Counted from the stretch's first letter, positions 36,553 through 44,714 are shown. The stretch: 64,000 nt of DNA from Mechercharimyces sp. CAU 1602 (GCF_024753565.1 NZ_JANTPT010000001.1:1259969-1323968); one strand, 5' to 3'. A program made the numbers and translations. Notes: generated by a model from the sequence alone, not told the origin.

Positions 36553-39500
36553 TTAAAATAGTGACATCTGGTTACTTTCCGGCATCTCTTTAAAGCAGCC
36601 AAACCCACGCAAAATCTCGATCACTGTGCTAGAAACACGCGTTCTCTTCTGAAAGTCTTCTATAGAGAGAAATTCTCCATCCGTCCGTGCCTCAGCAATA
36701 TTACGAGCCGCATTTGCTCCCACACCTGAAATAGCAGAGAAGGGCGGAATCAAACTATCTCCATCCACTAAGAAATGTGTTGCATGCGAGCGATACAGAT
36801 CTACCTGTTGAAAACGGAGACCACGTGCCATCATTTCACGCACTGATTCCATTACCGTAAGCAAACTCTTCTCCTTCGGTGGGGCCGTAACCCCTTTCTC
36901 TTCAATATCAGAGATACAGCGCTGTACGCCTTCAGCACCCTTCGCTACGACTTCTAAATCAAAGTCGTCGGCACGAACAGAAAAGTAGGTAGCATAGTAT
37001 TGAATTGGATAGTGCACCTTAAACCAGGCAATTCGCACTGCCATCATAACATAAGCGACCGCATGCGCCTTGGGGAACATGTACTTGATCTTGAGACAAG
37101 AATCAATATACCACTCGGGCACATCATGCTCACGCATCTGTTCCTGCTCTTCTTCGGTCAATCCTTTTCCTTTCCGCACCTTCTCCATTAATTTAAAAGC
37201 AAGTGCAGGCTCCATTCCTTTGTGCATCAAATAAACCATAATATCATCACGAGTGGAAATCACTTCTGTTAGGACAGCTGTTTTACTGCGAATCAAATCT
37301 TGTGCATTATTTAGCCACACATCCGTACCATGCGATAAACCGGAGATGCGTACCAGCTCGCCAAAGGTGGTAGGACGTGTATCTTCTAACATTTGACGCA
37401 CAAACCGAGTTCCGAATTCAGGGATGCCGAGTGTTCCTGTTACAGACGAAATCGACTCCTGTGTAATCCCTAACGAATCCGTACTACTAAAAAGCTTCAT
37501 CACCGCAGGGTCATCTACTGGAATCGTCTTAGGATCCACATCAGTTAAATCTTGTAACATCCGAATTACAGTTGGATCATCATGACCCAGAATATCCAGC
37601 TTTAAAAGGCGTCCACTAATTGCATGGTAATCAAAGTGAGTCGTAATCGTTTTTGACTTCACATCATCGGCAGGTCGCTGGATCGGGGTAAAATCAAATA
37701 CATCCATATTTTGCGGCACAACCATCAGTCCACCTGGATGTTGTCCGGTCGTCCGCTTCACTCCCTTACATCCGTGCACCATGCGCTCCAACTCTGCTCC
37801 GCGCATCGGCTGACCCAACTCTTCTTCATACTTCTTGGCGTAGCCAAACGCTGTCTTTTCCGCCACCGTCGAAATCGTTCCCGCCCGATATACATACTCC
37901 TTACCAAACAGTTCCTCTGTATATTGATGCGCACGCGGCTGATATTCGCCGGAGAAGTTAAGATCTATATCAGGTACTTTGTCCCCTTGAAAGCCCAGAA
38001 AAGTTTCAAATGGAATATCATGTCCATCTTTCATAAGTACACTTTCGCACTCAGGGCAGCTTGCATCTGGTAAATCAAAGCCTGAGGCAACAGATCCATC
38101 TAATATAAAGCGGTTATGTTGACACTGTGGACATACATAATGTGGTGGTAGTGGGTTTACTTCCGTAATAGAGCTCATGGTTGCAACAAAGGAAGAGCCA
38201 ACCGATCCCCGGGAGCCAACGAGATACCCATCCTCAAGCGACTTTGTCACTAGCTTGTGAGAAATTAAATAGATGACGGCAAATCCATGCTTAATAATGC
38301 TACCTAACTCTTTTTCTAAGCGAGCTTCCACCACTTCTGGAAGAGGAGAGCCGTACAAACCTTCCGCCGTTTGATAACAGATAGAACGCAACTCTTCGTC
38401 CGCGCCTTCGATAATAGGCGTAAACAGATCGTCTGGGAATGGCTTCAACTCTTCGATCTGATCAGCCACCTGTTTCGGCTGCTGAATGACAACCTCATAT
38501 GACTTCTCTTCACCTAAATAAGAGAACTCCTGCAACATTTCATCTGTGGTACGAAAATGAGTAGGAGGCTTTGGATCTTTGCGGCGAAAACCTCCCTGAT
38601 TGGCAGCTAAAATCTCACGATACACATGATCCCATGGATCCAAATAATGCACATTAGCTGTTGCGACCACAGGCTTCCCTAACTTTTCCCCAATCTCCAC
38701 TAATAAGCGATTCGCCTCCCGCAAGCGATCTTTGTGATCAACAATCCCTTTCTCAACCAGATATTGATTCACCTCGATCGGCTGAATTTCCAGATAATCA
38801 TAGAAGCCAGCTATCTCTTCCACTTCATGTGGTGATTTTTGCAGAGCAGCTTCATACAGTTCTCCTTTTTCACAGCCAGAGCCCAACAATAGTCCCTCAC
38901 GGTATAACGCTAATTGACTACGTGGAATACGAGGCACCTGGTGAAAGTATTCAAGGTGCGCTTTGGAAATGAGGCGATATAAGTTTTTTAATCCCGTCTG
39001 ATTTTGTACAAGGATTACTGCATGGAAGGGGCGTATCTTTCTTAGATCCCGATCTTTGGTTAAATTATTTAAATGCTGTAACACTGTATGTTCTTTTTCA
39101 ATAGCATCGCTAATCATCTTCCACATCAGATAACCCGTCGCTTCAGCATCGTAGATCGCACGGTGATGTTGTTCCAGTGAAATATCAAACCGTTTACATA
39201 GGGTATTTAGACGGTAGTTGCGTAGCCCTGGATACAGCGCCCGTCCTAGCTCCAATGTATCAATTACCGGATTATCTGCAGGTGGTGCCTCGATTCGGTG
39301 TAAACCCTCTTGCAAAAAGCCCATATCAAAACGTGCATTATGCGCTACCAATACTGTTCCCTCAATAAAGGCCTGAAACTGGGTTAGGACTTCTGCAATC
39401 TCAGGAGCATCTTTCACCATCGCATTCGTAATTCCTGTCAATTCGGTTGTAAAGTTTGAAAGAGGACGGTGTGGATTTGAAAATGACTCAAAGCGATCAA

Positions 39501-40845
39501 TAATTTCGCCATTCCGCATTTTAACAGCTGCCAGCTCGATAATCGAATCATGCATGGTGGATAAGCCTGTTGTTTCTACATCAAACACGACATACGTCTC
39601 ATTCTGTAAGGGACGATCACTCGGGTTGGTCACAATCGGAACACCATCGTCTACAACATATGCTTCCATCCCATATATAATTTTTACTCCATGTTTTTTA
39701 CCAGCGGCATATGCTTCTGGAAATGCTTGTACCACTCCATGATCCGTAATTGCCACAGCAGGATGTCCCCAATCTGCCGCCCGCTTCACCATCTCTTTTG
39801 CTTCATAAACCCCATCCATCGCACTCATCGAGGTGTGTAGATGTAATTCCACTCGTTTTTCTTCTCCCTGATCTTGTCGGCGCATGGGGGGAATCTCTTG
39901 TAAATCATTTGCCATAATAACCAAGTCACGGGCAAAAGTATCGTATTGTACGGAACCTCTTACTTTCACCCACAGTCCATCCTGCACACGTGTCAACACT
40001 CGCGCATCTTCCTTATCGCGAGCAAATACCTTGACTAAGATCGAGTCGGTATAGTCGGTGACGTTAAAAGTGAGCAAAGTACGACCACTCCTCAGTTCAC
40101 GCACTTCAGATTTAAATATTGCTCCCTTCACCACCACTCGCCGTTCCTCATCTTGGATCTCGTGAAGAGGTACTGGCTCCTCTCGAATCTCATAGCCCAC
40201 ACTGATCGGACCGGTCGCTTCCTCGCTGTAGCTCTCTTTTGCCGCGATCTCTTGCTGTTGTGTAATCGCTTGCTCCACCCATTCTCTTTCTTCTTGTACT
40301 TGGTGCTCACGCATTCGTGCTTGCTCTTCTGAACCTTCTTTACAAGCAAATAAAATCTTTAACTGTGTACCCGACACAGCAAAAAATAGGGAAGAAACAA
40401 CTTGATCTAGTTGTTTTTTTTGCGCCATCTGCATCATTAACGGGTTAGAGAAAGTGATGGTAAATGTATTCTCTTCCATATGCCACTTCGATTTAGCTAA
40501 CCATCCAGCTGCAGATTGGGAGACATGGTGTCCCACCTTGCCAATAATCCATTGCCAATATAATGTCATCACCTGATCAGATGGAACTTCAACATATTCC
40601 ATCACAAACGAGACGCGTGCAACTCGACCATACTTTTGGCTCATCTTCTCTTTTACCTGATGCAAGATATCCGGGGGAACAGGGCGATTCAAACACAAAT
40701 AAAGCGTCCACGTCCCCCGTGAGCGACTTACTTGTACTTTATTTAAATAGCCATCAACAAAATATTTCTCCATCCACTCGCTCGGAATATTTGCTTCCGT
40801 AAATATTTGCTGCAGCTGCTTCGTCTTTGCTGCTATTTCACTCAT
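36553..40845 (-). CDS. polC: DNA polymerase III PolC-type alpha subunit
   Basis: PolC is the main replicative polymerase of low-GC Gram-positives. In the 1430-residue protein an OB-fold region precedes the PHP domain (ELHLHTSMSAMDG), into which the DEDD proofreading exonuclease is inserted (FDVETTGLSTMHDSIIELAA). The polymerase domain follows, with GSRGSVGSSFVAT, a zinc-binding loop (CPQCQHNRF and CPECESVLM) and PDIDLNFSGEYQ. A helix-hairpin-helix segment is near the end. The ATG at 40845 is nine bases after AAGGGGAGAG. In Bacillus polC sits between proS and rimP; here both sides carry opposite-strand insertions. Confidence 0.97.
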   Translation of the reverse strand: MSEIAAKTKQLQQIFTEANIPSEWMEKYFVDGYLNKVQVSRSRGTWTLYLCLNRPVPPDILHQVKEKMSQKYGRVARVSFVMEYVEVPSDQVMTLYWQWIIGKVGHHVSQSAAGWLAKSKWHMEENTFTITFSNPLMMQMAQKKQLDQVVSSLFFAVSGTQLKILFACKEGSEEQARMREHQVQEEREWVEQAITQQQEIAAKESYSEEATGPISVGYEIREEPVPLHEIQDEERRVVVKGAIFKSEVRELRSGRTLLTFNVTDYTDSILVKVFARDKEDARVLTRVQDGLWVKVRGSVQYDTFARDLVIMANDLQEIPPMRRQDQGEEKRVELHLHTSMSAMDGVYEAKEMVKRAADWGHPAVAITDHGVVQAFPEAYAAGKKHGVKIIYGMEAYVVDDGVPIVTNPSDRPLQNETYVVFDVETTGLSTMHDSIIELAAVKMRNGEIIDRFESFSNPHRPLSNFTTELTGITNAMVKDAPEIAEVLTQFQAFIEGTVLVAHNARFDMGFLQEGLHRIEAPPADNPVIDTLELGRALYPGLRNYRLNTLCKRFDISLEQHHRAIYDAEATGYLMWKMISDAIEKEHTVLQHLNNLTKDRDLRKIRPFHAVILVQNQTGLKNLYRLISKAHLEYFHQVPRIPRSQLALYREGLLLGSGCEKGELYEAALQKSPHEVEEIAGFYDYLEIQPIEVNQYLVEKGIVDHKDRLREANRLLVEIGEKLGKPVVATANVHYLDPWDHVYREILAANQGGFRRKDPKPPTHFRTTDEMLQEFSYLGEEKSYEVVIQQPKQVADQIEELKPFPDDLFTPIIEGADEELRSICYQTAEGLYGSPLPEVVEARLEKELGSIIKHGFAVIYLISHKLVTKSLEDGYLVGSRGSVGSSFVATMSSITEVNPLPPHYVCPQCQHNRFILDGSVASGFDLPDASCPECESVLMKDGHDIPFETFLGFQGDKVPDIDLNFSGEYQPRAHQYTEELFGKEYVYRAGTISTVAEKTAFGYAKKYEEELGQPMRGAELERMVHGCKGVKRTTGQHPGGLMVVPQNMDVFDFTPIQRPADDVKSKTITTHFDYHAISGRLLKLDILGHDDPTVIRMLQDLTDVDPKTIPVDDPAVMKLFSSTDSLGITQESISSVTGTLGIPEFGTRFVRQMLEDTRPTTFGELVRISGLSHGTDVWLNNAQDLIRSKTAVLTEVISTRDDIMVYLMHKGMEPALAFKLMEKVRKGKGLTEEEQEQMREHDVPEWYIDSCLKIKYMFPKAHAVAYVMMAVRIAWFKVHYPIQYYATYFSVRADDFDLEVVAKGAEGVQRCISDIEEKGVTAPPKEKSLLTVMESVREMMARGLRFQQVDLYRSHATHFLVDGDSLIPPFSAISGVGANAARNIAEARTDGEFLSIEDFQKRTRVSSTVIEILRGFGCFKEMPESNQMSLF

Positions 40846-41038
40846 GCCGCTACGCTCTCCCCTTTTTCCGCTCATCTCCTATCCTATGAGTGTATCAAAA
40901 AGGAAGAGAGTCGACCAGTGGGCAAGATCTACTATTGCTGGATAACAACGTACGGATGCCCCTGCTTCACTTCTCTTCTATTCCCTCATCCTGCTGTGTA
41001 TATATAGGATATATCATTATTTTCAGGAGGCTACTGAT

Positions 41039-41464
41039 ATGGCAACAGAGCAACAACAGCAGGGTCTCACCTTTTCTAATGAAGTGTTAGAATCCATCGC
41101 AGAACTGGCTGCCACTCCAATACAAGGCATTCGCTTCCGCCATGGACGTGAACTTCACACTCGCTATCCCGCAAACGGCAATAGCAAAGATGTTCACGTA
41201 GATGTAGACGATCACGACCTAACCATCTATTTAAAAGTAGGAGTAGATTTCGGAACGAACGTGCCGCTTCTTTATGAGCGTGTCAGCGATGCAATTACGG
41301 AAATGGTGGAACGCATGACTGGATATACCGTCCTCTCTGTCAATATGTCTGTCGAGGAGATTCACTTCTCCGCCGATGACACCATCAATAAAGTTTCAAC
41401 CGATAACGAACTACATGATGGCTCATATCCTTTTAGCCCAATGACAGAAGGCATGCAAAGTTAA
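41039..41464 (+). CDS. Asp23/Gls24 family envelope stress response protein
   Basis: This is a 141-residue protein with an Asp23/Gls24 (DUF322) domain: NEVLESIAELAATPIQGIRF is the family's opening helix and strand, and DLTIYLKVGVDFGTNVPLLYE and MTGYTVLSVNMSVEEIHF are the later strands. It lacks a membrane anchor. A Gln-rich N-terminus and a polar tail flank the domain. GGAGG lies eight bases before the ATG, and a strong terminator follows. It stands between polC and the eleven-gene array on the same strand as the array. Family members are linked to cell-envelope stress; a link to the array is only positional. Confidence 0.82.
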   Translation: MATEQQQQGLTFSNEVLESIAELAATPIQGIRFRHGRELHTRYPANGNSKDVHVDVDDHDLTIYLKVGVDFGTNVPLLYERVSDAITEMVERMTGYTVLSVNMSVEEIHFSADDTINKVSTDNELHDGSYPFSPMTEGMQS

Positions 41465-41477
41465 TGGTCTTCTAGAG

Positions 41478-41513
41478 AAACACCCTGCTTCTTACAATGA
41501 AGTGGGGTGTTTT
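41478..41513 (+). terminator. Rho-independent terminator after Asp23-family gene
   Basis: AAACACCC and CTTC pair with GAAG and GGGTGTTT, followed by TTTTATTTT. It separates the Asp23-family gene from the paralog array. Confidence 0.85.
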
Positions 41514-41543
41514 TATTTTAATAGCTTATAAACAGTTATTCAT

Positions 41544-41575
41544 CCAATCAAATCCTGCTCCCTATACATATACTA
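41544..41575 (+). promoter_or_regulatory. Array promoter-like element, copy 1
   Basis: CCAATCAA is followed after 15 bases by CATATACTA, 25 bases before the TTG start. In this copy the second block fits the sigma-K-type pattern CATAnnnTA exactly. Confidence 0.5.
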
Positions 41576-41600
41576 TTCTAGTATGCAGGAGGTGATAGTA

Positions 41601-41843
41601 TTGTTGATTGTATTAATCAATAGAAATGCTTTCCTCGTAATAAATGATCCAAATGGCAGACGCTCCATCATTGGCATCAGCTTAGCCTTTGCTGCCACTC
41701 TCAACCGGCGTTTCGGTGCCCCGGTAAGAAGAATATCCTTACCGCTAACATCGGTTCAAGTTCTGGAAGAAGTTCAACTAGGCGATCCACTTACAGTAGA
41801 AGTAGAGGTGCAACGTATTCTCGAAGCACTCGGCGTTCAATAA
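41601..41843 (+). CDS. Array paralog 1 (80 aa, unknown family)
   Basis: This is the first and most divergent of eleven tandem paralogs. The TTG start follows AGGAGGTGATAG. It lacks the SSQLTQT segment and begins MLIVLINRNAFLVINDPNGR; the core differs from the others at several positions (VIND for VLDD, PNG for PRG, FAAT for YAAI, GAPV for GIPV, LPLTS for LPSTS). The tail, QVLEEVQLGDPLTVEVEVQR and about ten more residues, is acidic and ends in a short amphipathic helix. No signal peptide, Cys or membrane segment is evident. It is followed by its own terminator. I do not recognise the family. Confidence 0.8.
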   Translation: MLIVLINRNAFLVINDPNGRRSIIGISLAFAATLNRRFGAPVRRISLPLTSVQVLEEVQLGDPLTVEVEVQRILEALGVQ

Positions 41844-41865
41844 TAACCTCTTTTCCCATATCATC

Positions 41866-41895
41866 AAGAGCCTTTCTACATGGAAAGGCTCTTTT
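41866..41895 (+). terminator. Terminator after array paralog 1
   Basis: AAGAGCCTTTC pairs with GAAAGGCTCTT, followed by TT. Related hairpins recur after other copies. Confidence 0.75.
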
Positions 41896-41906
41896 AAATG
41901 ATCACA

Positions 41907-41952
41907 CAATCTCATATTTATCATGAGATATCTCATGATAAATATGAGATTG
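41907..41952. repeat. 46-bp perfect palindrome
   Basis: Two 23-base arms meet with no spacer at GAGAT/ATCTC and are exact reverse complements. Each arm is itself an inverted repeat of ATCTCAT and ATGAGAT separated by seven bases, so four copies of the heptamer are present. It lies 64 bases past paralog 1, and the plus strand carries CTATTTTTT shortly after. It could extrude as a cruciform, bind a dimeric protein at two sites, or end transcription. Confidence 0.9.
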
Positions 41953-41981
41953 AACTATTTTTTATGGTTTTAGACCGTCAT

Positions 41982-42013
41982 CCAATCAAGAGAGGCGCTA
42001 TATGAATATACTA
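41982..42013 (+). promoter_or_regulatory. Array promoter-like element, copy 2
   Basis: CCAATCAA, 15 bases, AATATACTA. The second block contains TATACT, 17 bases after AATCAA, so a vegetative -10 with an unusual -35 is also possible. Confidence 0.5.
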
Positions 42014-42038
42014 TTCTAGTAAGTAGGAGGTGATAGTA

Positions 42039-42293
42039 TTGTCTTCTCAGTTAACTCAAACGTTAATTGTTGTCGTTAATCGGAATGCTTTTCTCGTTCT
42101 CGATGATCCACGTGGTAGACGCTCCATCATTGGCATCAGTTTAGCTTATGCTGCCATTCTTAACCGTCGTTTCGGCATCCCGGTAAGAAGAGTATCCTTA
42201 CCGTCCGTTGATGCGCTCGCAGGTGTCGAAGTCGGGCCAGGTCCTGTACCAACAGTTGTGAGACGCATTCTAGAGGCCGTAATCGACCGTTAA
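42039..42293 (+). CDS. Array paralog 2 (84 aa, unknown family)
   Basis: This copy represents the common form of the array protein. It starts with TTG after AGGAGGTGATAG. Residues 1-56 form the core: SSQLTQTLIVVVNRNAFLVL looks like a beta strand, DDPRGRR a basic turn, SIIGISLAYAAILNRRFG a helix and IPVRRVSLPS a second strand. This copy lacks the TS that follows LPS in the others. The tail is VDALAGVEVGPGPVPTVVRR plus ILEAVIDR, close to that of copy 3. The core is Arg-rich. The function is unknown. Confidence 0.82.
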   Translation: MSSQLTQTLIVVVNRNAFLVLDDPRGRRSIIGISLAYAAILNRRFGIPVRRVSLPSVDALAGVEVGPGPVPTVVRRILEAVIDR

Positions 42294-42366
42294 TCGCTTT
42301 CATATCAGCCACAAAAACCAGCCAATCAATAAAGCGCTATCAATATACTAGTCTCGTAAGCGGGAG
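42294..42366 (+). repeat. Intergenic duplicate between array copies 2 and 3
   Basis: This spacer is essentially identical to 42637-42709 and includes CCAATCAA and AATATACTA (12 bases apart here, at 42322 and 42342) and the ribosome-binding site. It shows a recent duplication of a whole cassette of about 340 bases. Confidence 0.85.
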
Positions 42367-42375
42367 GTGATCGCA

Positions 42376-42636
42376 TTGTCTTCTCAATTGACTCGAACGT
42401 TGATCGTGCTCGTCAATCAGAATGCTTTTCTCGTTCTCGATGATCCGCGTGGTAGACGCTCCATCATTGGCATCAGTTTAGCTTATGCTGCCATTCTTAA
42501 CCGTCGTTTCGGCATCCCGGTAAGAAGAGTATCCTTACCGTCAACATCCGTTGAAGCTCTGGCAGGCGCCGAAGTCGGCCCACGGTCTGTACCAAGAGTT
42601 CTGGAACGCATTCTAGAGGCCGTAATCGACCGTTAA
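42376..42636 (+). CDS. Array paralog 3 (86 aa, unknown family)
   Basis: TTG start after GGGAGGTGATC. The core opens SSQLTRTLIVLVNQNAFLVL (Arg for Gln at residue 7, Gln for Arg at residue 15) and is otherwise the standard form. The tail, TSVEALAGAEVGPRSVPRVL followed by ERILEAVIDR, ends like that of copy 2. Together with the identical spacers on both sides, this marks copies 2 and 3 as the youngest duplicates. No function can be assigned. Confidence 0.82.
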   Translation: MSSQLTRTLIVLVNQNAFLVLDDPRGRRSIIGISLAYAAILNRRFGIPVRRVSLPSTSVEALAGAEVGPRSVPRVLERILEAVIDR

Positions 42637-42709
42637 TCGCTTTCATATCAGCCACAAAAACCAGCCAATCAATAAAGCGCTATCAATATACTAGTCTCGT
42701 AAGCGGGAG
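42637..42709 (+). repeat. Intergenic duplicate between array copies 3 and 4
   Basis: Partner of 42294-42366. Promoter-like blocks are at 42665-42672 and 42685-42693. Confidence 0.85.
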
Positions 42710-42718
42710 GTGATCGTA

Positions 42719-43000
42719 TTGTCTTCTCAATTGACTCGAACGTTAATCGTGCTTGTCAATCGGAATGCTTTTCTCGTTCTCGATGATCCGCGTGGCAGAC
42801 GCTCCATCATTGGTATTAGCTTGGCTTATGCTGCCATTCTCAACCGTCGTTTCGGCATCCCGGTAAGAAGAGTATCCTTACCGTCAACATCGGTTCAAAC
42901 TTTCTCAGATGGCGAAGCCCTCGCAGGCTTCGATCTCGGAGAGGGCGCAGCTCTACCAGCAAATGTGGTACGCAGGCTGTCAGAAGAATTAGACGTCTAA
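42719..43000 (+). CDS. Array paralog 4 (93 aa, unknown family)
   Basis: TTG start after GGGAGGTGATCG. The core reads SSQLTRTLIVLVNRNAFLVL and then the standard form. The tail is longer and mostly acidic: TSVQTFSDGEALAGFDLGEG, then AALPANVVRRLSEELDV. Its upstream spacer matches those of copies 2 and 3, while the region after the gene carries a well-preserved terminator, so the cassette's 5' and 3' parts have different histories. Confidence 0.82.
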   Translation: MSSQLTRTLIVLVNRNAFLVLDDPRGRRSIIGISLAYAAILNRRFGIPVRRVSLPSTSVQTFSDGEALAGFDLGEGAALPANVVRRLSEELDV

Positions 43001-43027
43001 CCATTTGCATCTCCTTCTCATACTAGC

Positions 43028-43060
43028 AAAAGAGCCTTTCCTTGTGGAGAGGCTCTTTTT
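43028..43060 (+). terminator. Terminator after array paralog 4
   Basis: AAAAGAGCCT pairs with AGGCTCTTTT with inner TTCC/GGAG-type pairing, followed by a T run. Confidence 0.75.
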
Positions 43061-43072
43061 ACATAGAACCAT

Positions 43073-43104
43073 CCAATCAAAAGAAGCGCTTTATGAATAT
43101 ACTC
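43073..43104 (+). promoter_or_regulatory. Array promoter-like element, copy 5
   Basis: CCAATCAA, 15 bases, AATATACTC, 26 bases before the TTG start. Confidence 0.45.
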
Positions 43105-43129
43105 TTTTACAAAGAAGGAGGTGATAGTA

Positions 43130-43405
43130 TTGTCTTCTCAATTAACTCAAACGTTAATCGTCCTCGTCAATCGGAATGCTTTTCTCGTTCTCGATGATCC
43201 ACGTGGCAGACGTTCCATCATCGGCATCAGCTTAGCTTATGCTGCCATTCTCAACCGTCGTTTCGGCATCCCGGTAAGAAGAGTATCCTTACCGTCAACA
43301 TCCGTTGATGCTCTCACTGATAATGACGCACTCTCAGATTTCCAAGCCGGTGAGCAACCTGTACTAGCAGATTCAGAACGCCTTTTTGCAGGGCTCAGCT
43401 TTTAA
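43130..43405 (+). CDS. Array paralog 5 (91 aa, unknown family)
   Basis: TTG start after AAGGAGGTGATAG, a full complement to the usual 16S rRNA tail. The core is SSQLTQTLIVLVNRNAFLVL then the standard form. The tail, TSVDALTDNDALSDFQAGEQ plus PVLADSERLFAGLSF, is strongly acidic and ends in a hydrophobic aromatic residue. The terminator after it is degenerate. It shows no signal peptide and no Cys. Confidence 0.82.
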   Translation: MSSQLTQTLIVLVNRNAFLVLDDPRGRRSIIGISLAYAAILNRRFGIPVRRVSLPSTSVDALTDNDALSDFQAGEQPVLADSERLFAGLSF

Positions 43406-43588
43406 TCACTACATTTCCTTTTCATACCAACAAGCGATCCTTTCCATGTGGGGAGGATCTAATCATGCACAAATTTTGAGCCACGATCAGAAAGTTAAGA
43501 AGCTTTGATACCCCTCTAGAAATACACCCTACTTCATCATTAGGAGCAGAATGTTTTAGTTTCAGTATAGTTATAAACTCTCAACCAT

Positions 43589-43620
43589 CCAATCAAGGAA
43601 GACTCTTTATGAATATACTA
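43589..43620 (+). promoter_or_regulatory. Array promoter-like element, copy 6
   Basis: CCAATCAA, 15 bases, AATATACTA, 26 bases before the TTG start. The preceding spacer (43406-43588) is longer than in other units and contains no gene I can support. Confidence 0.5.
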
Positions 43621-43645
43621 TTTTACAAAGAAGGGGGTGATAGCA

Positions 43646-43939
43646 TTGTCTTCTCAGTTAACTCAAACGTTGATTGTCGTCGTTAATCGGAATGCTTTTC
43701 TCGTTCTCGATGATCCACGTGGCAGACGTTCCATCATTGGCATCAGCTTGGCTTATGCTGCCATTCTCAACCGTCGTTTCGGTATCCCGGTCAGAAGAGT
43801 ATCCTTACCATCGACATCCGCTGATGTTTTCGCAGATTTCGAGCTCGGCGCGGGAGCTGCTCCAGTGGAAGCTGCTCCAGCAGTACCAGCTACACCAGCT
43901 GATTTGGAGGGTAGGGGAGGAGAAGTATTCCTCCCTTAA
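43646..43939 (+). CDS. Array paralog 6 (97 aa, unknown family)
   Basis: TTG start after AAGGGGGTGATAG, a one-base variant of the array's ribosome-binding site. The core is SSQLTQTLIVVVNRNAFLVL then standard, with TSADV after LPS instead of TSVDA. The tail is the most Ala/Pro-rich: FADFELGAGAAPVEAAPAVP, then ATPADLEGRGGEVFLP. It resembles a flexible linker followed by a short end segment unlike the helix seen in other copies. It is the longest member. Confidence 0.82.
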   Translation: MSSQLTQTLIVVVNRNAFLVLDDPRGRRSIIGISLAYAAILNRRFGIPVRRVSLPSTSADVFADFELGAGAAPVEAAPAVPATPADLEGRGGEVFLP

Positions 43940-44002
43940 TCATTTAATTTACACTTCTTAACAGAAATTCCATCTGGAGAGGCTCTTGTTTCACACTACC
44001 AC

Positions 44003-44034
44003 CCAATCAAGAAAGACTCTTTATGAATATACTA
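44003..44034 (+). promoter_or_regulatory. Array promoter-like element, copy 7
   Basis: CCAATCAA, 15 bases, AATATACTA, 25 bases before the TTG start; nearly the same sequence as before copy 6. Confidence 0.5.
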
Positions 44035-44059
44035 TTTTACAAAGAAGGAGGTGATAGTA

Positions 44060-44344
44060 TTGTCTTCTCATTTAACTCAAACGTTGATTGTTGTCGTTAA
44101 TCGGAATGCTTTTCTCGTTCTCGATGATCCACGTGGCAGACGCTCCATTATTGGCATCAGCTTAGCTTATGCTGCCATTCTCAACCGTCGTTTCGGTATC
44201 CCAGTCAGAAGAATATCCTTACCATCGACATCCGTTGATGCTTTCGGAGATCTCGGGCTCGGCTTGGAAGCTGCACCTGCGGGAGTTGCACCTGCAGTAC
44301 CAGCAGAGCTGCAACGCATGCTGGGAGCGATACTCGACGCTTAA
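44060..44344 (+). CDS. Array paralog 7 (94 aa, unknown family)
   Basis: TTG start after AAGGAGGTGATAG. The core opens SSHLTQTLIVVVNRNAFLVL and ends VRRISLPS. The tail TSVDAFGDLGLGLEAAPAGV, then APAVPAELQRMLGAILDA, joins an Ala/Pro linker to a C-terminal amphipathic helix similar to that of copies 2, 3 and 9. A well-formed terminator follows. Confidence 0.82.
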   Translation: MSSHLTQTLIVVVNRNAFLVLDDPRGRRSIIGISLAYAAILNRRFGIPVRRISLPSTSVDAFGDLGLGLEAAPAGVAPAVPAELQRMLGAILDA

Positions 44345-44371
44345 CTCATTTACATCTTTTTCTTATGCCCG

Positions 44372-44405
44372 CAAGGGAGCCTTTCCGGCTGGAGAGGCTC
44401 CCTTG
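44372..44405 (+). terminator. Terminator after array paralog 7
   Basis: CAAGGGAGCCT pairs with AGGCTCCCTTG (11-base perfect outer stem) with partial inner pairing. The T run is short. Confidence 0.65.
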
Positions 44406-44456
44406 TTACCAACCACCCATTAAAATAAGGCTTTTACAAAGAAGGAGGTGATAGCA

Positions 44457-44714
44457 TTGTCTTCTCATTTAACTCAAACGTTGATTGTCGTCATCAATCA
44501 GAATGCTTTTCTCGTTCTCGATGATCCACGTGGCAGACGCTCCATTATTGGCATCAGCTTGGCTTATGCTGCTATTCTCAACCGTCGTTTCGGTATCCCG
44601 GTCAGAAGAGTATCCTTACCATCGACATCCGTTGACGCTTTCGCAGATACCGGACTAGGCGAGATCGGCGAAGCTTTGCCAGAATTTGTGGGTGCGGATC
44701 AGGTCCTGGGATAA
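44457..44714 (+). CDS. Array paralog 8 (85 aa, unknown family)
   Basis: TTG start after AAGGAGGTGATAG. The core opens SSHLTQTLIVVINQNAFLVL. The tail, TSVDAFADTGLGEIGEALPE plus FVGADQVLG, is short and acidic. Unlike most copies it has no recognisable CCAATCAA/AATATACTA pair upstream; the spacer reads CCCATTAAAATAAGGCTTTTACAAAG-like sequence directly after copy 7's terminator. It may depend on read-through or be poorly expressed. Confidence 0.8.
   Translation: MSSHLTQTLIVVINQNAFLVLDDPRGRRSIIGISLAYAAILNRRFGIPVRRVSLPSTSVDAFADTGLGEIGEALPEFVGADQVLG

Noticed and set aside
43674-44423. Plus-strand frames of 84-95 codons overlapping paralogs 6 and 7
   Set aside because: They are shadows in another frame of the repeated core; they are not kept open in the other copies.
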